Positions 51,714 to 62,659 of a stretch of DNA of 64,000 nucleotides are shown in pieces. Within the stretch, counting starts at the first letter, position 1; each line of letters opens with the position of its first letter. Source of the stretch: Gari tellinella. Taxonomy: Eukaryota; Mollusca; Bivalvia; Cardiida; Psammobiidae. The notes below the pieces were generated by a model that made no database searches, was not told where the DNA came from, and saw only the letters and a list, made by a program, of their open reading frames with translations. The position numbers and the translations under genes were made by a program. The stretch spans positions 4,774,001-4,838,000 of the forward strand of contig OV277858.1 of the NCBI GenBank assembly GCA_922989275.2. The letters are read 5' to 3'.

Positions 51714-54700
51714 TAGGCTGCTGGCCAATAATGTGAACCCTCCCCCCATAGGGGGACTTTTGGTCACTATGTTTTTCTGAAAGCCCAGGGTCTGTAGGTT
51801 CAAATCCTATTTTCTGCACTTTGAACGTTGGGGCTTTAGTCTAAAATTTGACTTTGAAGATTACCTCCCCTTGCATAAATGGAGAAATACGTAATTGTAT
51901 GTGTAGTTGTTTCACTCATATAATTTTTTTATTAAACTTGTATATCTAACACAAAATGATTCATTTATGCAACATAACTAACTGAAAGCAAAAAATGCAA
52001 AAACATTTGGACATAACTCAAATTTTATTCAAATTATCTCCCCTTAAAAGTACAGAATGCAATTTTTTATACAAAAACAAGTCACTTTTCCCTTTAAAAA
52101 TGTTGAATACATATCATAGAAACAAGATCTAATCACGAAACCTTCTTTACATGAAAGCCTTATATGTCCACAAACTAAATATATAACCTTTGGGTTATAC
52201 AGCACAGTCTTTGTGTGTAATTGAACAAAAATATTACCTCCCTTTTTAAATTCCTGTCATATTGTTATAGTAGAGGGCATTTAAAAAATTTTGGGGGAAA
52301 AAATGCACAGAAATGATTTTTGTGTTTTCATATGCCCCAGTATGTACCGAATAACAGAAAAAAATTCTAGGAAAATCAAATGATGCGAAATCCGATTTTT
52401 TGGGGTAAAATGGTTGAATTGATAAATGAAAATGATAATTTTTGGAATATCCATACTGTGACCCTGGGTATTAACATAAAGGCTCCAAATTTACAAATTA
52501 GACTGCCAGTTATATCCACTGTGGAATAGTACTAATTAGGATAAATAAAATTTTCAATAAATGGTTCTTTATGGGTGAAAATCATGAAAATATTAAACAA
52601 AAACCCAAATTTGGAGATTTTAGTAGAGATTCCCTGACGTCAAACATCCAAATAAAGGAAAAGATGCATAGAAATGGTTTTTGTGTTTTCATATTATGGT
52701 AGAGCATGTACCAAATAACAGAATAAAAATCTAGGAAAATCAAATCATGCGAAATATGTTTTTTGAGGCAAAACTATTGAAATAATAAATGAAAACGCCA
52801 ATTTTAGGGATTTCAGTACTGTGTCGTTGGTTATCAATTTAAAAGCTCCAAATTTACAGGCTATATACTTATACATCTCTATTGTGAAATAGTACTGTTA
52901 AGGATAACTTAAACATTAAAAAATGTATTTTGGGGTAAAATTGTTGAAAAAATAAATGAAAACGCGAATTTTTTGGATTTCCCTACTGTGAACGCGGATA
53001 TAATTATAAATACACCAAATATGCAGGTTAGACAAACAATCGTTTTAACTGTGTAATGGTTCTAGTAAAGATAAATAAAACTTTCAAAAAACTGATTTTT
53101 GGGGTTAAATTGTCAAAATATTAAACCAAAATCACCCATTTTTGGGATTTTCGTAGACAATCCCTGCCATCAAAATCAAAATTGATTTATGTGTTATCAT
53201 ATGCTTTAATATGTATTAAATAATAGAACAATAATCCTTTGTTGCCAATTACATGTTATTTTACAACATTATCAAGTGAAAAGCATTCAATTTGATGGTT
53301 GCTTTAAATAAAAAAAATTGATGGGAGTAAGATAATTGCCTCCCTGTCAAACAAAACAAGAAGAATAAAAATTAGAGGAGATCCACCAACGGATACAGTG
53401 TTAGAAAGGTTATACATGTATAGAGGTGGTGATGTATCCGTTGGTGGACCGCCTTTAGACAACATTTTAGCACTGTATTAGTTGGTGGACGGCCTTTAAA
53501 TAAATGTTGGCACTATATCAGTTGGGGGACGCTTCTAGATAACCTTTCTAGCACTGTATCCGTTGGTGGACAGCCTGTAGATAACATTTTAGCACTGAAT
53601 CCGTTGATGGGCCGCCTTTAAATACAGTTTTAGCACTGTATCCTTTGGTGGATGACCTCTAGAAATGGTTTCTAGCACTATATCCATTGGTGGATGTCCT
53701 CTAGATAATGTTTCTAGCACTGTATCCGTTAGTGGACCTCCTATAGATAACGTTTCTAGCACTATATCTGTTGGTGGGCAACCTCTAGAAAAGGTTTCTA
53801 GCACTGTATCCATTGGTGGGCAACCTCTAGGAAAGGTTTCAAGCACTAAATCCATTGGTGGACGTCCTCTAGAGAAGGTTTCTAGCACTGTATATGTTGG
53901 TGAATGGCTGTAGATTACGTTCCTAGCACTGTATCTGTTGGTGTACCGCCAGTATATACCATTTCCAGCACTGTTCCCGTTGGTGGATTGACTCTAGATA
54001 ACGTTTAAAAAAATTTATCCATTGGTGAACCGCCTCTACAAAAGGTAGCACTATATCCGCTGGTGGACTGCCTTTAGATAACGTTGTACATAGAACTGTA
54101 TCCGTTTATGGACCGCCTGAAAATAACGTTTCTAGCACTGTTTCCGTTAGTTGACCGACTTTAGATACCGTTTAAAGCACTGTTTCCGTTGATGAACCGT
54201 CTGTAGATAACGTTTTAAGCACTGTATCCGTTGGTGGACCGCCTCTAAAAAATATTTCTAGCACTGTATCCGTTGATGGACGGCCTCTAGAAAAGGTTTC
54301 TGACACTGTATCCATAGGAAGAAGTCCTCTAGATAACGTTTCTAGCACTGTATTCGTTGGTTGACCTCCGGTAGATAACATTTCTCTGTTGGTGGACCTC
54401 CTGTAGATAACGTTTTTAGCACTGTATCCGTTGGTGTACTTCCTGTAGATAACGTTTTAGCACTGTATCCGTTGGTGGACCTCCTGTAGATAACATTTCT
54501 AGCACTGTATCCCTTGGTGGACCCCCTGTCGATAACATTTCTAGCACTGTATCCGCTGGTGGACCGCCTGTAGATAACGTTTCCAGTACTGTATCCGTTG
54601 GTAGACCGCCTTTAGAAAACGTTTAAAGAACTGTATCCGTTGGTGGACCGCCTCTACATTTGGTTTTAGCACTGTATCCGCTGGTAGACCGCCTGTTGAT

Positions 54701-57015
54701 AACGTTTGTAGCACTGTATCAGTTGGTGGACCTCCTCTTGATAACGTTTCTAGCAATGTATCCGTTGATGGACTGCCTCTAGAAAACGTTTCTAGCACTG
54801 TATCCGTTGGTGGACTGCCTCTAGATAACCTTTTTAGCACTGTATCCGTTGGAGGACTACCTCTATATAACTTTAGTAGCACTGTATCCGTTGGTGGTAT
54901 GCCTCTATATAACGTTTAAAGCACTGTATCCGCTGGTGGACCTCCTCTAGATAATTTTTAAGCACTGTATCTGTTGGTGGACCGCCTGTAGATAATGTTT
55001 CTAGCACTAAATTGGTTGGAAGACCTCTTCTACATAACGTTTCTTGCAATGTATCCGTTTGTGGACTGCATCTAGAAAACGTTTCTAGCACTGTATCCGT
55101 TGGTGGACTATCTCTAGATAACCTTTTTAGCACTGTACCCGTTGGTGAACCACCTAGATAACTTTAGTAGCACTGTATCCGTTGGTTGAATGCCTCTATA
55201 TAACGTTTAAAGCACTGTATCCGCTGATGGACCTCCTCTTGATAATGTTTCTAGAAATGTATCTGTTGGGGGACCGCCTATATGTAACGTTTCTAGCACT
55301 GTATCCGTTAGTGAACTGCCTCTAGATAACTTTTTAGCACTGTATCCGTTTGTGGACCGCCTCTACAAAAGGTTTCAAGCACTGTGTCGGTTTATGAACC
55401 GTCTCTTGTAAAGGCTCTAGCACTGAATCAGTTGGTGGAACGCCTCTTTGTTGCTTTTTAGCACTGTATCGGTTGGTGGACCGCCTCTAGATAACGTTTA
55501 AAGCACTGTATCTGTTGGTGGATCGCTTCTAGATAACTTTTTAGCGCTGTATCTATTGGTGGACCGCTGTATCTGTTGGTGGATCGCTTCTAGCTAACAT
55601 TTTAGCGCCGTATCTGTTGGTGGACCGCCTGTAGATAACGTTTAAAGCACTGTATATGGTGGTTGACCGCCACTAGATAACCTTTTAGCACTGTACCTGT
55701 TGGTGGACCGCCTCTAGATAATGTTTAAAGCACTGTATATATTTGTGGACCGCCTCTGGATAACTTTTTTAGCACTATATCCGTTGATGAACCGCCTCTA
55801 GATAAGCTTTTTAGAACTGTATCCATAGGTGGACCGCCTTTAGATAACGTTTAAGCCATGTATAATTATGTTAGTGGAACGTCTCTAGAAAGGGTTTCTA
55901 GCATTGTATCCGTTGATGGACCACCTCAAGATACTGTTTATAGCAGTGTATCCGTTGGTGAACAGTCTGTTGATACCTATTCTAGTAGTGTATCCATTCA
56001 TGGACCGCATCTATATAATGTTTCTAGTACTGTATTCGTTGGTGGACCGCCTCTATATAACCTATATAGTACTGTATCTGTTTGAGGACCGCCTCTACAA
56101 AAGGTTTGTAGCACTGTTCCCGTTGGTGGCCCGAATCTAGAAAAGGGATTTAGCACTGTATCCGTGGGTTTCCCTCCTCTAGATAACGTTTGTCGTACTG
56201 TATCCGTTGGTGTACCGCCAGTATATGCCGTTTCCAGCACTGTATCCGTTGGTGGACTGCCTCTAGAGAACTATTATAGCACTGTGTCCGTTGGTGGACT
56301 GCCTCTAGATAACTAATATAGCACTGTATCCATTGATGCACCGCCTCTACAAAAGGGTTGTAGCACTGTATGGGTCCGTGGGCCGCCTCTAGAAAAGGTT
56401 TGTAGCACTGTATCCGTGTACTATCCATTTCCATGATCCATGATTTCTACGTAATTCTCCGAATCTTATTTCTTACAGTTATTAACTGTATTCAAGTCTT
56501 TGTCGGTAGTTTTGTTATTTCATAATTTAAGACAATATTTTCCGCGAAAATATAAATAAATGTATGCTAGAAAACATCCTCACTATACCCAGTTGAATAT
56601 TTTATCATCATTTAAAGAAAAACTAGGTTTTCAAAGAAGCTTTAAATGTAATAAAACTATGAATTAACTAGTTTTTATTGTATTTGATATATTCAAGGGG
56701 AAATAATTCAGTAAAAAGTAAGAAAACACTCATTTCGATCGATTGTTGGGATAGATATTATGTCTCCATAAAAACAATGGTGATATCAGTGAAGAACAGC
56801 TATTTTGTGACTAAAACAAGTCATCATTACATTATCTATCAGAATTTAATTTTCACAAAGGGGAGGTAATTTCAATTTGCTCTGACAAGGTAAAGCCCCA
56901 ACGTACAAAGTGCAGAAAAACAGAATGTACTCGGAAGACCATGAGGTTTCAGAAAAGTATGGTGTTCAAAAGTCCCCACATGGGGGGAGGGGGGTGTTCA
57001 GTAGCTCGAAGTCTA
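51714..57015. mobile_element. 5.3-kb inverted-repeat element carrying a 42-bp minisatellite
   Basis: Inserted in the preceding repeat with a 3-base duplication TCT (51711-51713 and 57016-57018); the uninterrupted relative at 58150-58175 shows the empty site. The ends (about 165 bases each) are inverted and imperfect: TAGGCT... against TAGACT..., then CCTCCCCCCAT, GGGGACTTTTG, TTTTCTGAAA, TTTTCTGCACTTTG, ACGTTGGGGCTTTA and ATTACCTCCCC in the same order. The left interior (51880-53370) has ~360-base degenerate repeats with AAAATCTAGGAAAATCAAAT; the centre is the 42-bp array; the right interior (56430-56850) is unique. No transposase was recognised, so it is probably nonautonomous. A 3-base duplication is known for several DNA-transposon superfamilies and does not identify one. 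Confidence 0.85.
53380..56420. repeat. 42-bp minisatellite, about 70 units
   Basis: The consensus unit begins GTATCCGTTGGTGGACCGCC and continues TCTAGATAACGTTTCTAGCA then CT. Units vary in sequence and some lack one base or more. A single unit at the left edge (53380-53408, CCACCAACGGATACAGTG) is inverted relative to all others. Forty-two bases equal 14 codons, so many units are open in both directions (plus strand VSVGGPPLDNVSST, minus strand ETLSRGGPPTDTVL), giving ORFs up to 113 codons. Single-base losses break every ORF, so I do not call a gene. Confidence 0.92.
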
Positions 57016-57169
57016 TCTATCTTAGTTGTTCAAATTTTGCCCCTGGGGTCAAAATTGGGCCTGCCCTGGGGGTCACCTTTTACAAATCTTCTTTTCTGAA
57101 ATCACGTGACCCATCCTAGTGTCACCATGGTCAGGTGAGCGATCCAGGGCCATTCTGGCCCTTTTGTTG
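57016..57169 (+). repeat. AGCTCACCTGAGC repeat, right part after the insertion
   Basis: TCTATCTTAGTTGTTCAAAT continues the repeat broken at 51713 and ends with TGGTCAGGTGAGCGATCCAG then GGCCATTCTGGCCCTTTTG. The closing motif contains the palindrome GGGCCATTCTGGCCC. Confidence 0.85.
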
Positions 57170-57187
57170 ACATTTTAGGGTTGATTT

Positions 57188-58313
57188 TTAGCTCACCTGA
57201 GCACAAAGTGCTCAAGGTGAGCTTTTGTGGTCAGTCAATGTCCGGCGTCCGTCGTTGTGCGTCGTGCGTTGTGCGTCGTGCGTCAACAATTTCTTCAAAC
57301 ATCTTCTTCTCCAAAACCACTTGCTTGATTGCAACCAAACTTCACAGGAATGTTCCTTGGGTCAAGCTCTTTCAAAGTTGTACAAAGAATTTGAAACCAT
57401 GCAGAACTCTGGTTGCTATGGCAACCAAAGTGAAAAAATAAGGAAATCTTAAAAAATCTTCTTGTCACAAACCACATTAGCCAGAGCTTAGATATTTGGC
57501 ACATGTCATTACCTATAGGTCCTTGATCAAAGTTGTTCAAATTTTGCCCCTGGCGTCAAAATTGGACCGCCCCCGGGGTCAACGTTTTACATAGAGTTAT
57601 ATAGTGAAATGTTCAAACATCTTTTTCTCTGAAACCAATATGTCCAGAGCTTTGATATTTAGCATGGTATTACTTCTAGAGGTATTTGACTTATATTGTT
57701 GAATCGGTTCCGGTCCGTTGCATATCTGGGTCACCGAAGCTAAAAATAGATTTTTTTCCATGAGAACTTAAAAAATCTTCTTGTCTGAAACCATAGTACA
57801 CTGAGCTTAGATATTTTGCACATAGCATCGTCAACAGATCCTCTATCAAAGTTGTTCAAATTTTGTCCCTGGGGTCAAAATTTGCCCCGCCCCAGGGATC
57901 ACAGTTTTACATAGAGTTATATAGTGAAATGTTCAAACATCTTTTTCTCTGGAACCAATATGACCAGAGCTTTGATATTTGGCATGATGTAACTTTTAGA
58001 GGTCCTTCACATATATGGATGAATCGGTTCTGGTATGTTGCATATCTGGGTCACCGGAGCTAAAAATAGATTTTTTCAATGAAAACTTCAAAAATCTTCT
58101 TGTCTGAAACCATAGTACACTGAGTTTAGATATTTTGCACATATCATCGTTTACAGGTCTCTATCTTAGTTGTTCAAAGTTTGCCCCTGGGGTCAAAATT
58201 GGCCCCGCCCTGGGGGTCACCTTTTACAAATCTTCTTTTCTGAAAACACGTGATCCATCCTAGTGTCACCATTGTCAGGTGAGCGATCAAGGGCCATTCT
58301 GGCCCTCTTGTTA
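57188..58313 (+). repeat. AGCTCACCTGAGC repeat, complete copy
   Basis: Start hairpin TTAGCTCACCTGAGCAC / GTGCTCAAGGTGAGCTT (57189-57223), then GTCCGGCGTCCGTCGTTG and repeated GTGCGTCGTGCG. Three internal units of about 320 bases with GTTATATAGTGAAATGTTCA and TTAGATATTTTGCACATA. It closes CATTGTCAGGTGAGCGATCA, AGGGCCATTCTGGCCCTCTT. It lies 19 bases after its interrupted relative and in the same orientation, so the two may be a tandem pair. Confidence 0.85.
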
Positions 58314-58314
58314 C

Positions 58315-58473
58315 AATATATGTCAAAATGACAAACAGTGTAGACCCTGATCAGCGGCTCCTTAAGGAGCCCTCTGATCAGGGTTAACACTGTTTGCATA
58401 GGACAAGTGTACTCCTCACAGGTAGGCTGTTTGCAAATGACGCATATATGCGTGACAAGGGTTCAAAGAGTTA
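58315..58473. mobile_element. Second hairpin family, right part
   Basis: Hairpin at 58333-58395: ACAAACAGTGTAGACCCTGA with tip CTCCTTAAGGAG and a partner ending GGGTTAACACTGTTTG. Then ATGACGCATATATGCGTGAC (a palindromic word) and AAGGGTTCAAAGAGTTAA, the inverted TTAACNC terminus. The left terminus is missing, possibly cut by the adjacent repeat. Confidence 0.7.
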
Positions 58474-58474
58474 A

Positions 58475-59025
58475 ACCCCCCCAACATCCTAACCAAATAT
58501 ATGATGGTGTCTACTTAAACCCCCCAACATCCTAACGGAATATATGATGGTGTCTACTTAAACCCCCCAACATCCTAACCAAATATATGATGGTGTCTAC
58601 TTAAACCCCCAACATCCTTACCAAATATATGTTGGTGTCTACTTAAAAACCCCAACATCCTTACCAAATATATATTGGTGTCTACTTAACCGCCCCCCCC
58701 AAACATCCTTACCAAATATATGTTGGTGTCTACTTAACCCCCAAACATCCTAACCAAATATATGTTGGTATCTACTTAAACCCCCCAACATCCTTACCAA
58801 ATATATGTTGGTGTCTACTTAACCCCCCCCCCCCCAAACATTCTTACCAAATATATGTTGGTGTCTACTTAAACCCAGAAACATCCTAACCAAATATATG
58901 TTGGTGTCTACTTAACCCCCCCCAACATCCTAACTAAATATATGTTGGTGTCTACTTAAACCCCCCAACATCCTTACAAAATATAAGTTGGTGTCTACTA
59001 AAACCCCCCAACATCCTAACCAAAT
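58475..59025 (+). repeat. ~43-bp tandem array, 13 units
   Basis: The unit contains CCAACATCCTAACCAAATAT and ATGTTGGTGTCTACTTAAAC. Length varies mainly through the C-run (5-13 Cs), typical of slippage. The same words occur once in the palindrome at 43417-43465 (AATATATGTTGGTCTACTT, CCCTCAACGTCCTTAC), its likely source. It begins right after the hairpin element. Confidence 0.9.
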
Positions 59026-59214
59026 TTTATAAGTACATGTAATACAGTTTTTCCCAGTGTAAATGAGGATTAATTTTATTCCCAGCTGAAGAAAATCATA
59101 ATGCATGAGCTGTTATCTCTCCTTTTCTGAGTTTAATATTACATTTTTAGTTCACCAGAGCTTATGTCTGAGTCCTGACTTAATTTCTATAGCAACTTTC
59201 GACGCTATGGATAA

Positions 59215-59390
59215 AACGATGGAAAATATCTAAAAAAACTAAGATTTGAAGATTTTTCGAGAGGGTGTTATTAGACTGGTCATATGTTTCTAATGCCAGA
59301 TGCACGATAATGCTACCCTTTTGTATATATTTGAGTAATTTCTTTTATTTTTTGCAAATGCACCATCTGGTTGCGAGTGGTTTTAAGAAG
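59215..59390 (-). repeat. Reverse copy of the repeat at 10.75 kb
   Basis: GATTTGAAGATTTTTCGAGA, CAGATGCACGATAATGCTAC, TTTTATTTTTTGCAAATGCA and CCATCTGGTTGCGAGTGG appear in reverse order and orientation relative to 10754-10920. Edges are set only by the extent of similarity. 59391-59990 is otherwise unassigned apart from GACGGACAAG-type words. Confidence 0.68.
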
Positions 59391-59999
59391 TCACATATTT
59401 GGCTATATCTTTATGAGATTCTGTCTGTGCCATGTCCTTCATAAAATTTAGGTCACACTTGAAGCTTGGTCATGTGGGATCTTAAAGTAGGTAAAATCGC
59501 AAAACTATGGGATATGCCGTCGGTCATTGTGTGACACAAGCTGTTCTCACCTTGCGGACGGAGATATCCAAAAATATTGGGGGCGGGTGGGGGTTGAGAT
59601 TACCTTATCTGTCTGGACGGACAAGTCAAATTAATTGATGTTAATTAGATAACGAATCCATTGGGAACAATAAATGAACATTATTGTGGTGTTTCATGGG
59701 ATGACGTAACGACCGAGTCTAGGATTGAAATGTTATTACTTATTAAGCGAGTCTTGGCGTGCTAAATAATTTTTCTATTCTAGCCGAGGTTTAGATCAGT
59801 TTGTCTCATACAACGACTAGTGACAGGTTCTTTTTCTCACATAACCAATAGTTTTAATCTATTTTAGCTCATCAAAGCATGACAAGAAATTGTGTATGAT
59901 TATGGGGACAGCAATAATCTCTGATGGAGGAATGAGGTAAGTTTTTTGACATCTCTCTTTTAGTCGAAACTCTTCAAAAGTTACTAAAAAATTATGAAC

Positions 60000-61369
60000 C
60001 AATGCAAATTAAGGAAAAATCTGTTTGTGTCAAAATGTAGGGTTACAAATCTCATCGGATTTTAATGCAACTGGGTCAAAATGTTTATCTCAATTATATC
60101 TAGGTCATGGATGAATATGGGAAATGTCCGGTCAAAAAAATGGTAACTAGATCATATCAGACAACATTTGTTAAGTTCAGCTAGAAGCAAATAATATTTT
60201 TACCTGTTGATGAAACTTGGTAAAAATGTTTTTTATTGATATCTAGGTCAGGGTTGAATGTTGGTTGTGACGGGTCAAAATATAGGTCACTGGGTCAAAT
60301 CATAAGAATACATTTTTAGCTCACCTGGCACGAAGTGCCAAGGTGAGCTTTTAGGACCGCTGGATGTATGTCGTCCGTCGTCTGTCCGTCTGTCTGTCTG
60401 TTCACAATTGGTTCGTTAACACTCTAGCTGCTACAAATTTCATCCAATCTTCATGGAACTTGATGACACAGTTTGTCTTTGTGAAATCTAGGTCAAGTAC
60501 GATTGTGGGTTATGTCAGATCAAAAACTAGGTCACTAGGTCAAACCATAGAAAAATCTTGTTAACACTCTAGAGGCTACAAATCTATCTTATTGGTTTTT
60601 AATGAAACTGTCAAAATGTTTGGCTCATTAATATCTAGGTCAAGTTTGAATATAGGTCATCCTCGGTCAAAAACTAGGTCACTAGGTAAAATCATAGAAA
60701 ACCTTGTTAACACTCCAGATTCTACAAATATAATTGGAATTTAATGCAACCTAGTCAGATTGTTTGCCTAATTGATATCTAGGTCAAGTTCGAATATGGG
60801 TAATGTCAGGTCAAAAACTAGGTCACTAGGTCAAATCATTGGAAAACATTGTTTACACTCTATAGGCTACAAATCTCACCGTATCGTCATGAAGCTTGGT
60901 CAAAATGTTTGCCTCATTCATATCTAGGTCAAATTCGAATGTGGGTAATGTCCGGTCAATAGGTCAAATCAAAGAAATACCTTGTTAACACTCTAGAGGC
61001 TACAAATCTCAATGGATCTTAATGAAACTTGGAAATCTAGGTCAATTTCGAATGTGGGTCATGTCCGGTTAAAAACTAGGTCACTAGGTCAAAGCATAGA
61101 AAAACCTTGTTAACACTCTAGAGGCTACAAATCTCAATGGATCTTTATGAAACTTCATCAAAATGTTTGTCTTGATGAAATCCAGGTCAAGTTCGAATGT
61201 GGGTCATGTCCGGTCAAAAACTAGGTCACTAGGTCAAATTTTAGAAAAATGTTGTTAACACTATAAAGGTTGATTATGGGTCATGTTCAGTCGTTATCTA
61301 GGTCACTATAGGTCATGTTTTACATGGTGTACCAGGTGAGCGATTTAGGGTCATGGTGGCCATTGTTTA
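60000..61369 (+). repeat. AGGTCACTAGGTCAAA repeats: partial copy and a full copy from 60313
   Basis: The full copy starts TTTTAGCTCACCTGGCACGA with its complement TGCCAAGGTGAGCTT (60315-60351), then GTCCGTCGTCTGTCCGTCTG. About six internal units follow (TTAACACTCTAGAGGCTACA, ATCTAGGTCAAGTTCGAAT, AAAAACTAGGTCACTAGGTC; period about 150). It ends ACCAGGTGAGCGATTTAGG and TCATGGTGGCCATTG. 60000-60312 holds internal units of another, truncated copy. Confidence 0.85.
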
Positions 61370-62160
61370 CACTAGCAGTGATTCTTTTAACTGTGCATCC
61401 TGAGTTCTGTACTCATTAAATTTGCCAGGGACTCATTATTTGAAAAGTTGCGCATCCCATGGACCCAAAGCTTTTCTGGCATTTATTAACACATTACTCC
61501 ATATGATATAAATTGAATTATAACACAGTTGTTTGCCTTTATTGTGCTCTTCCACTGCCGGGAATAATTCTACAGTACTTGTATATTATGCAACATCTTT
61601 ATCCTAGCAGATAGTAGGACATATGCTACCAATGCATGAGACACCTGGTGGCTTTTAAATAAGTATGATAAATCAAGCATCGTTACTCTACGAAATCGTG
61701 CATATCAGTTACCTCCCAAAGGTACCTTCAGTTTCAAACAATCTCCAATAATTGTGTATTATAAACGTTAAATGCATGCCATGAAATTGTACTTGGTTAA
61801 TGAAAGTATGTGAAACTTAGCAAATACTCTTATCTAATAAGGCTAAGTTAATTACCCAGAACTTTATCAAATTGAATGTAAGCGTTAACCTGGGAACACA
61901 TAGAAAAAACTGTCTGCTTTTTAGGCCATTTGTATAGGTATATAAGTGCCTGTAGTTTCAAACGAAGCATTATAACTTATTCTTTTTTACCATTGTCTTA
62001 TTATTCACACCTATAGCTTTTATTGTGAGAAGTTTCATCAATTTATTTCAGTTAAATTTTGACTCAGTGAGTGTTTTCATTGAATTGGAGCCGAAAACAA
62101 TTAAGAAAAAAACATATATATCGGGCAAAAAAAGATCCTTCGGAGATTTCATTTGGTCGC
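61370..62160. other. Unassigned
   Basis: AT-rich DNA without ORFs over about 60 codons, inverted repeats or recognisable element pieces. AACACATTACTCCATATGAT at 61488 might be a weak TTAACCC-family left end, but nothing of that family follows. Confidence 0.4.
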
Positions 62161-62290
62161 ATATGTTCCTAAAGCAGGTTTGAAGTAAAACAGAAATGCT
62201 TTAAGGCAAAATCTGCTTTACTTTCAACCTGCTTAAGTTGTCACCTGTCTTCAAAGCAAGAAATAAGTTATAGGATATAGGGTAAATTTT
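62160..62290 (-). mobile_element. Hairpin-core element remnant
   Basis: Hairpin at 62168-62238 (CTAAAGCAGGTTTGAAGTAA against TTTACTTTCAACCTGCTTAA). To its right TGTCACCTGTCTTCAAAGCA then AGAAATAAGTTATAGGATAT and GGGTAAA match the decayed flank of the TTAACCC family. No terminal repeats remain. It lies about 300 bases before exon 4. Confidence 0.65.
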
Positions 62291-62344
62291 TCACCTGAAG
62301 GACTCAATTTTTGTCAGACTCATTGTTTTACAGAATAAGACTCA

Positions 62345-62545
62345 TTCATCTGATTTCTAAAATAATCACTGCTCTACAAATCTCATTTGATCTTAATGAA
62401 ACTTTTCTCAAATTTGTTGCCTCATCAAAATCTAGGCCATGATTGAATGTGGGTCATGTGAGGTCAAAATCTAGAGCACTATAGGTCAATTTTTACATGG
62501 TGTACCATGTGAACAATATAGGGCCATCGTGGCCCTTGTTTTTAA
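62345..62545 (+). repeat. 3' end of an AGGTCACTAGGTCAAA-type repeat
   Basis: One internal unit (CAAATCTCATTTGATCTTAA, GAATGTGGGTCATGTGAGGT) and the closing motif ACCATGTGAACAATATAGGG then CCATCGTGGCCCTTGTT. The closing AGGTGAGC has mutated to ATGTGAAC. Confidence 0.7.
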
Positions 62546-62597
62546 AGTGTTGCATGTAGTTAAAGTTAGTATGTGTATCATATTTTGTCAATTTCAG

Positions 62598-62659
62598 AAA
62601 GAGATGATTTCAGTTTGGAAGATCACGTAACACAGTGGGAAAAACAAGAAAAAGCCCAG
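62598..62659 (+). CDS. Host gene exon 4 of 4 in window
   Basis: A 62-base exon after TTTGTCAATTTCAG (AG at 62596-62597) and before the donor GCCCAG|GTAATA (62659/62660). Only phase 1 entry is open: A from exon 3 plus AA gives AAA (Lys), then RDDFSLEDHVTQWEKQEKAQ; the other two frames hit TAA or TGA within the exon. It leaves in phase 0, unlike the earlier exons. The sequence is charged and probably helical (QWEKQEKAQ), perhaps the start of a coiled coil. The matching entry phase, absence of repeat similarity and good sites support it. The protein remains unidentified, and the gene continues beyond the window. Confidence 0.7.

Larger units (their letters stand above)
4781..62597 (+). other. 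Candidate giant intron (~57.8 kb) of the host gene
   Basis: The donor at 4781 (GTAAGTAC) and the acceptor at 62596-62597 (TTTGTCAATTTCAG) join in the only open frame. No convincing coding exon of this gene was found between them, although an exon of 40-70 bases could have been overlooked in so much repeat. Almost all of the interval is mobile-element or tandem sequence, listed separately. Confidence 0.5.

Noticed and set aside
53589..55133. Several 70-113-codon ORFs with PPTDTVLETLSRG repeats, as a repetitive secreted or silk-like protein
   Set aside because: They are the 42-bp minisatellite read in frame; single-base losses end each one, there is no signal peptide, and the opposite strand is equally open.
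58475..59025. CRISPR-like regular repeats
   Set aside because: Units are contiguous with no unique spacers, the C-run varies by slippage, and the genome is eukaryotic.
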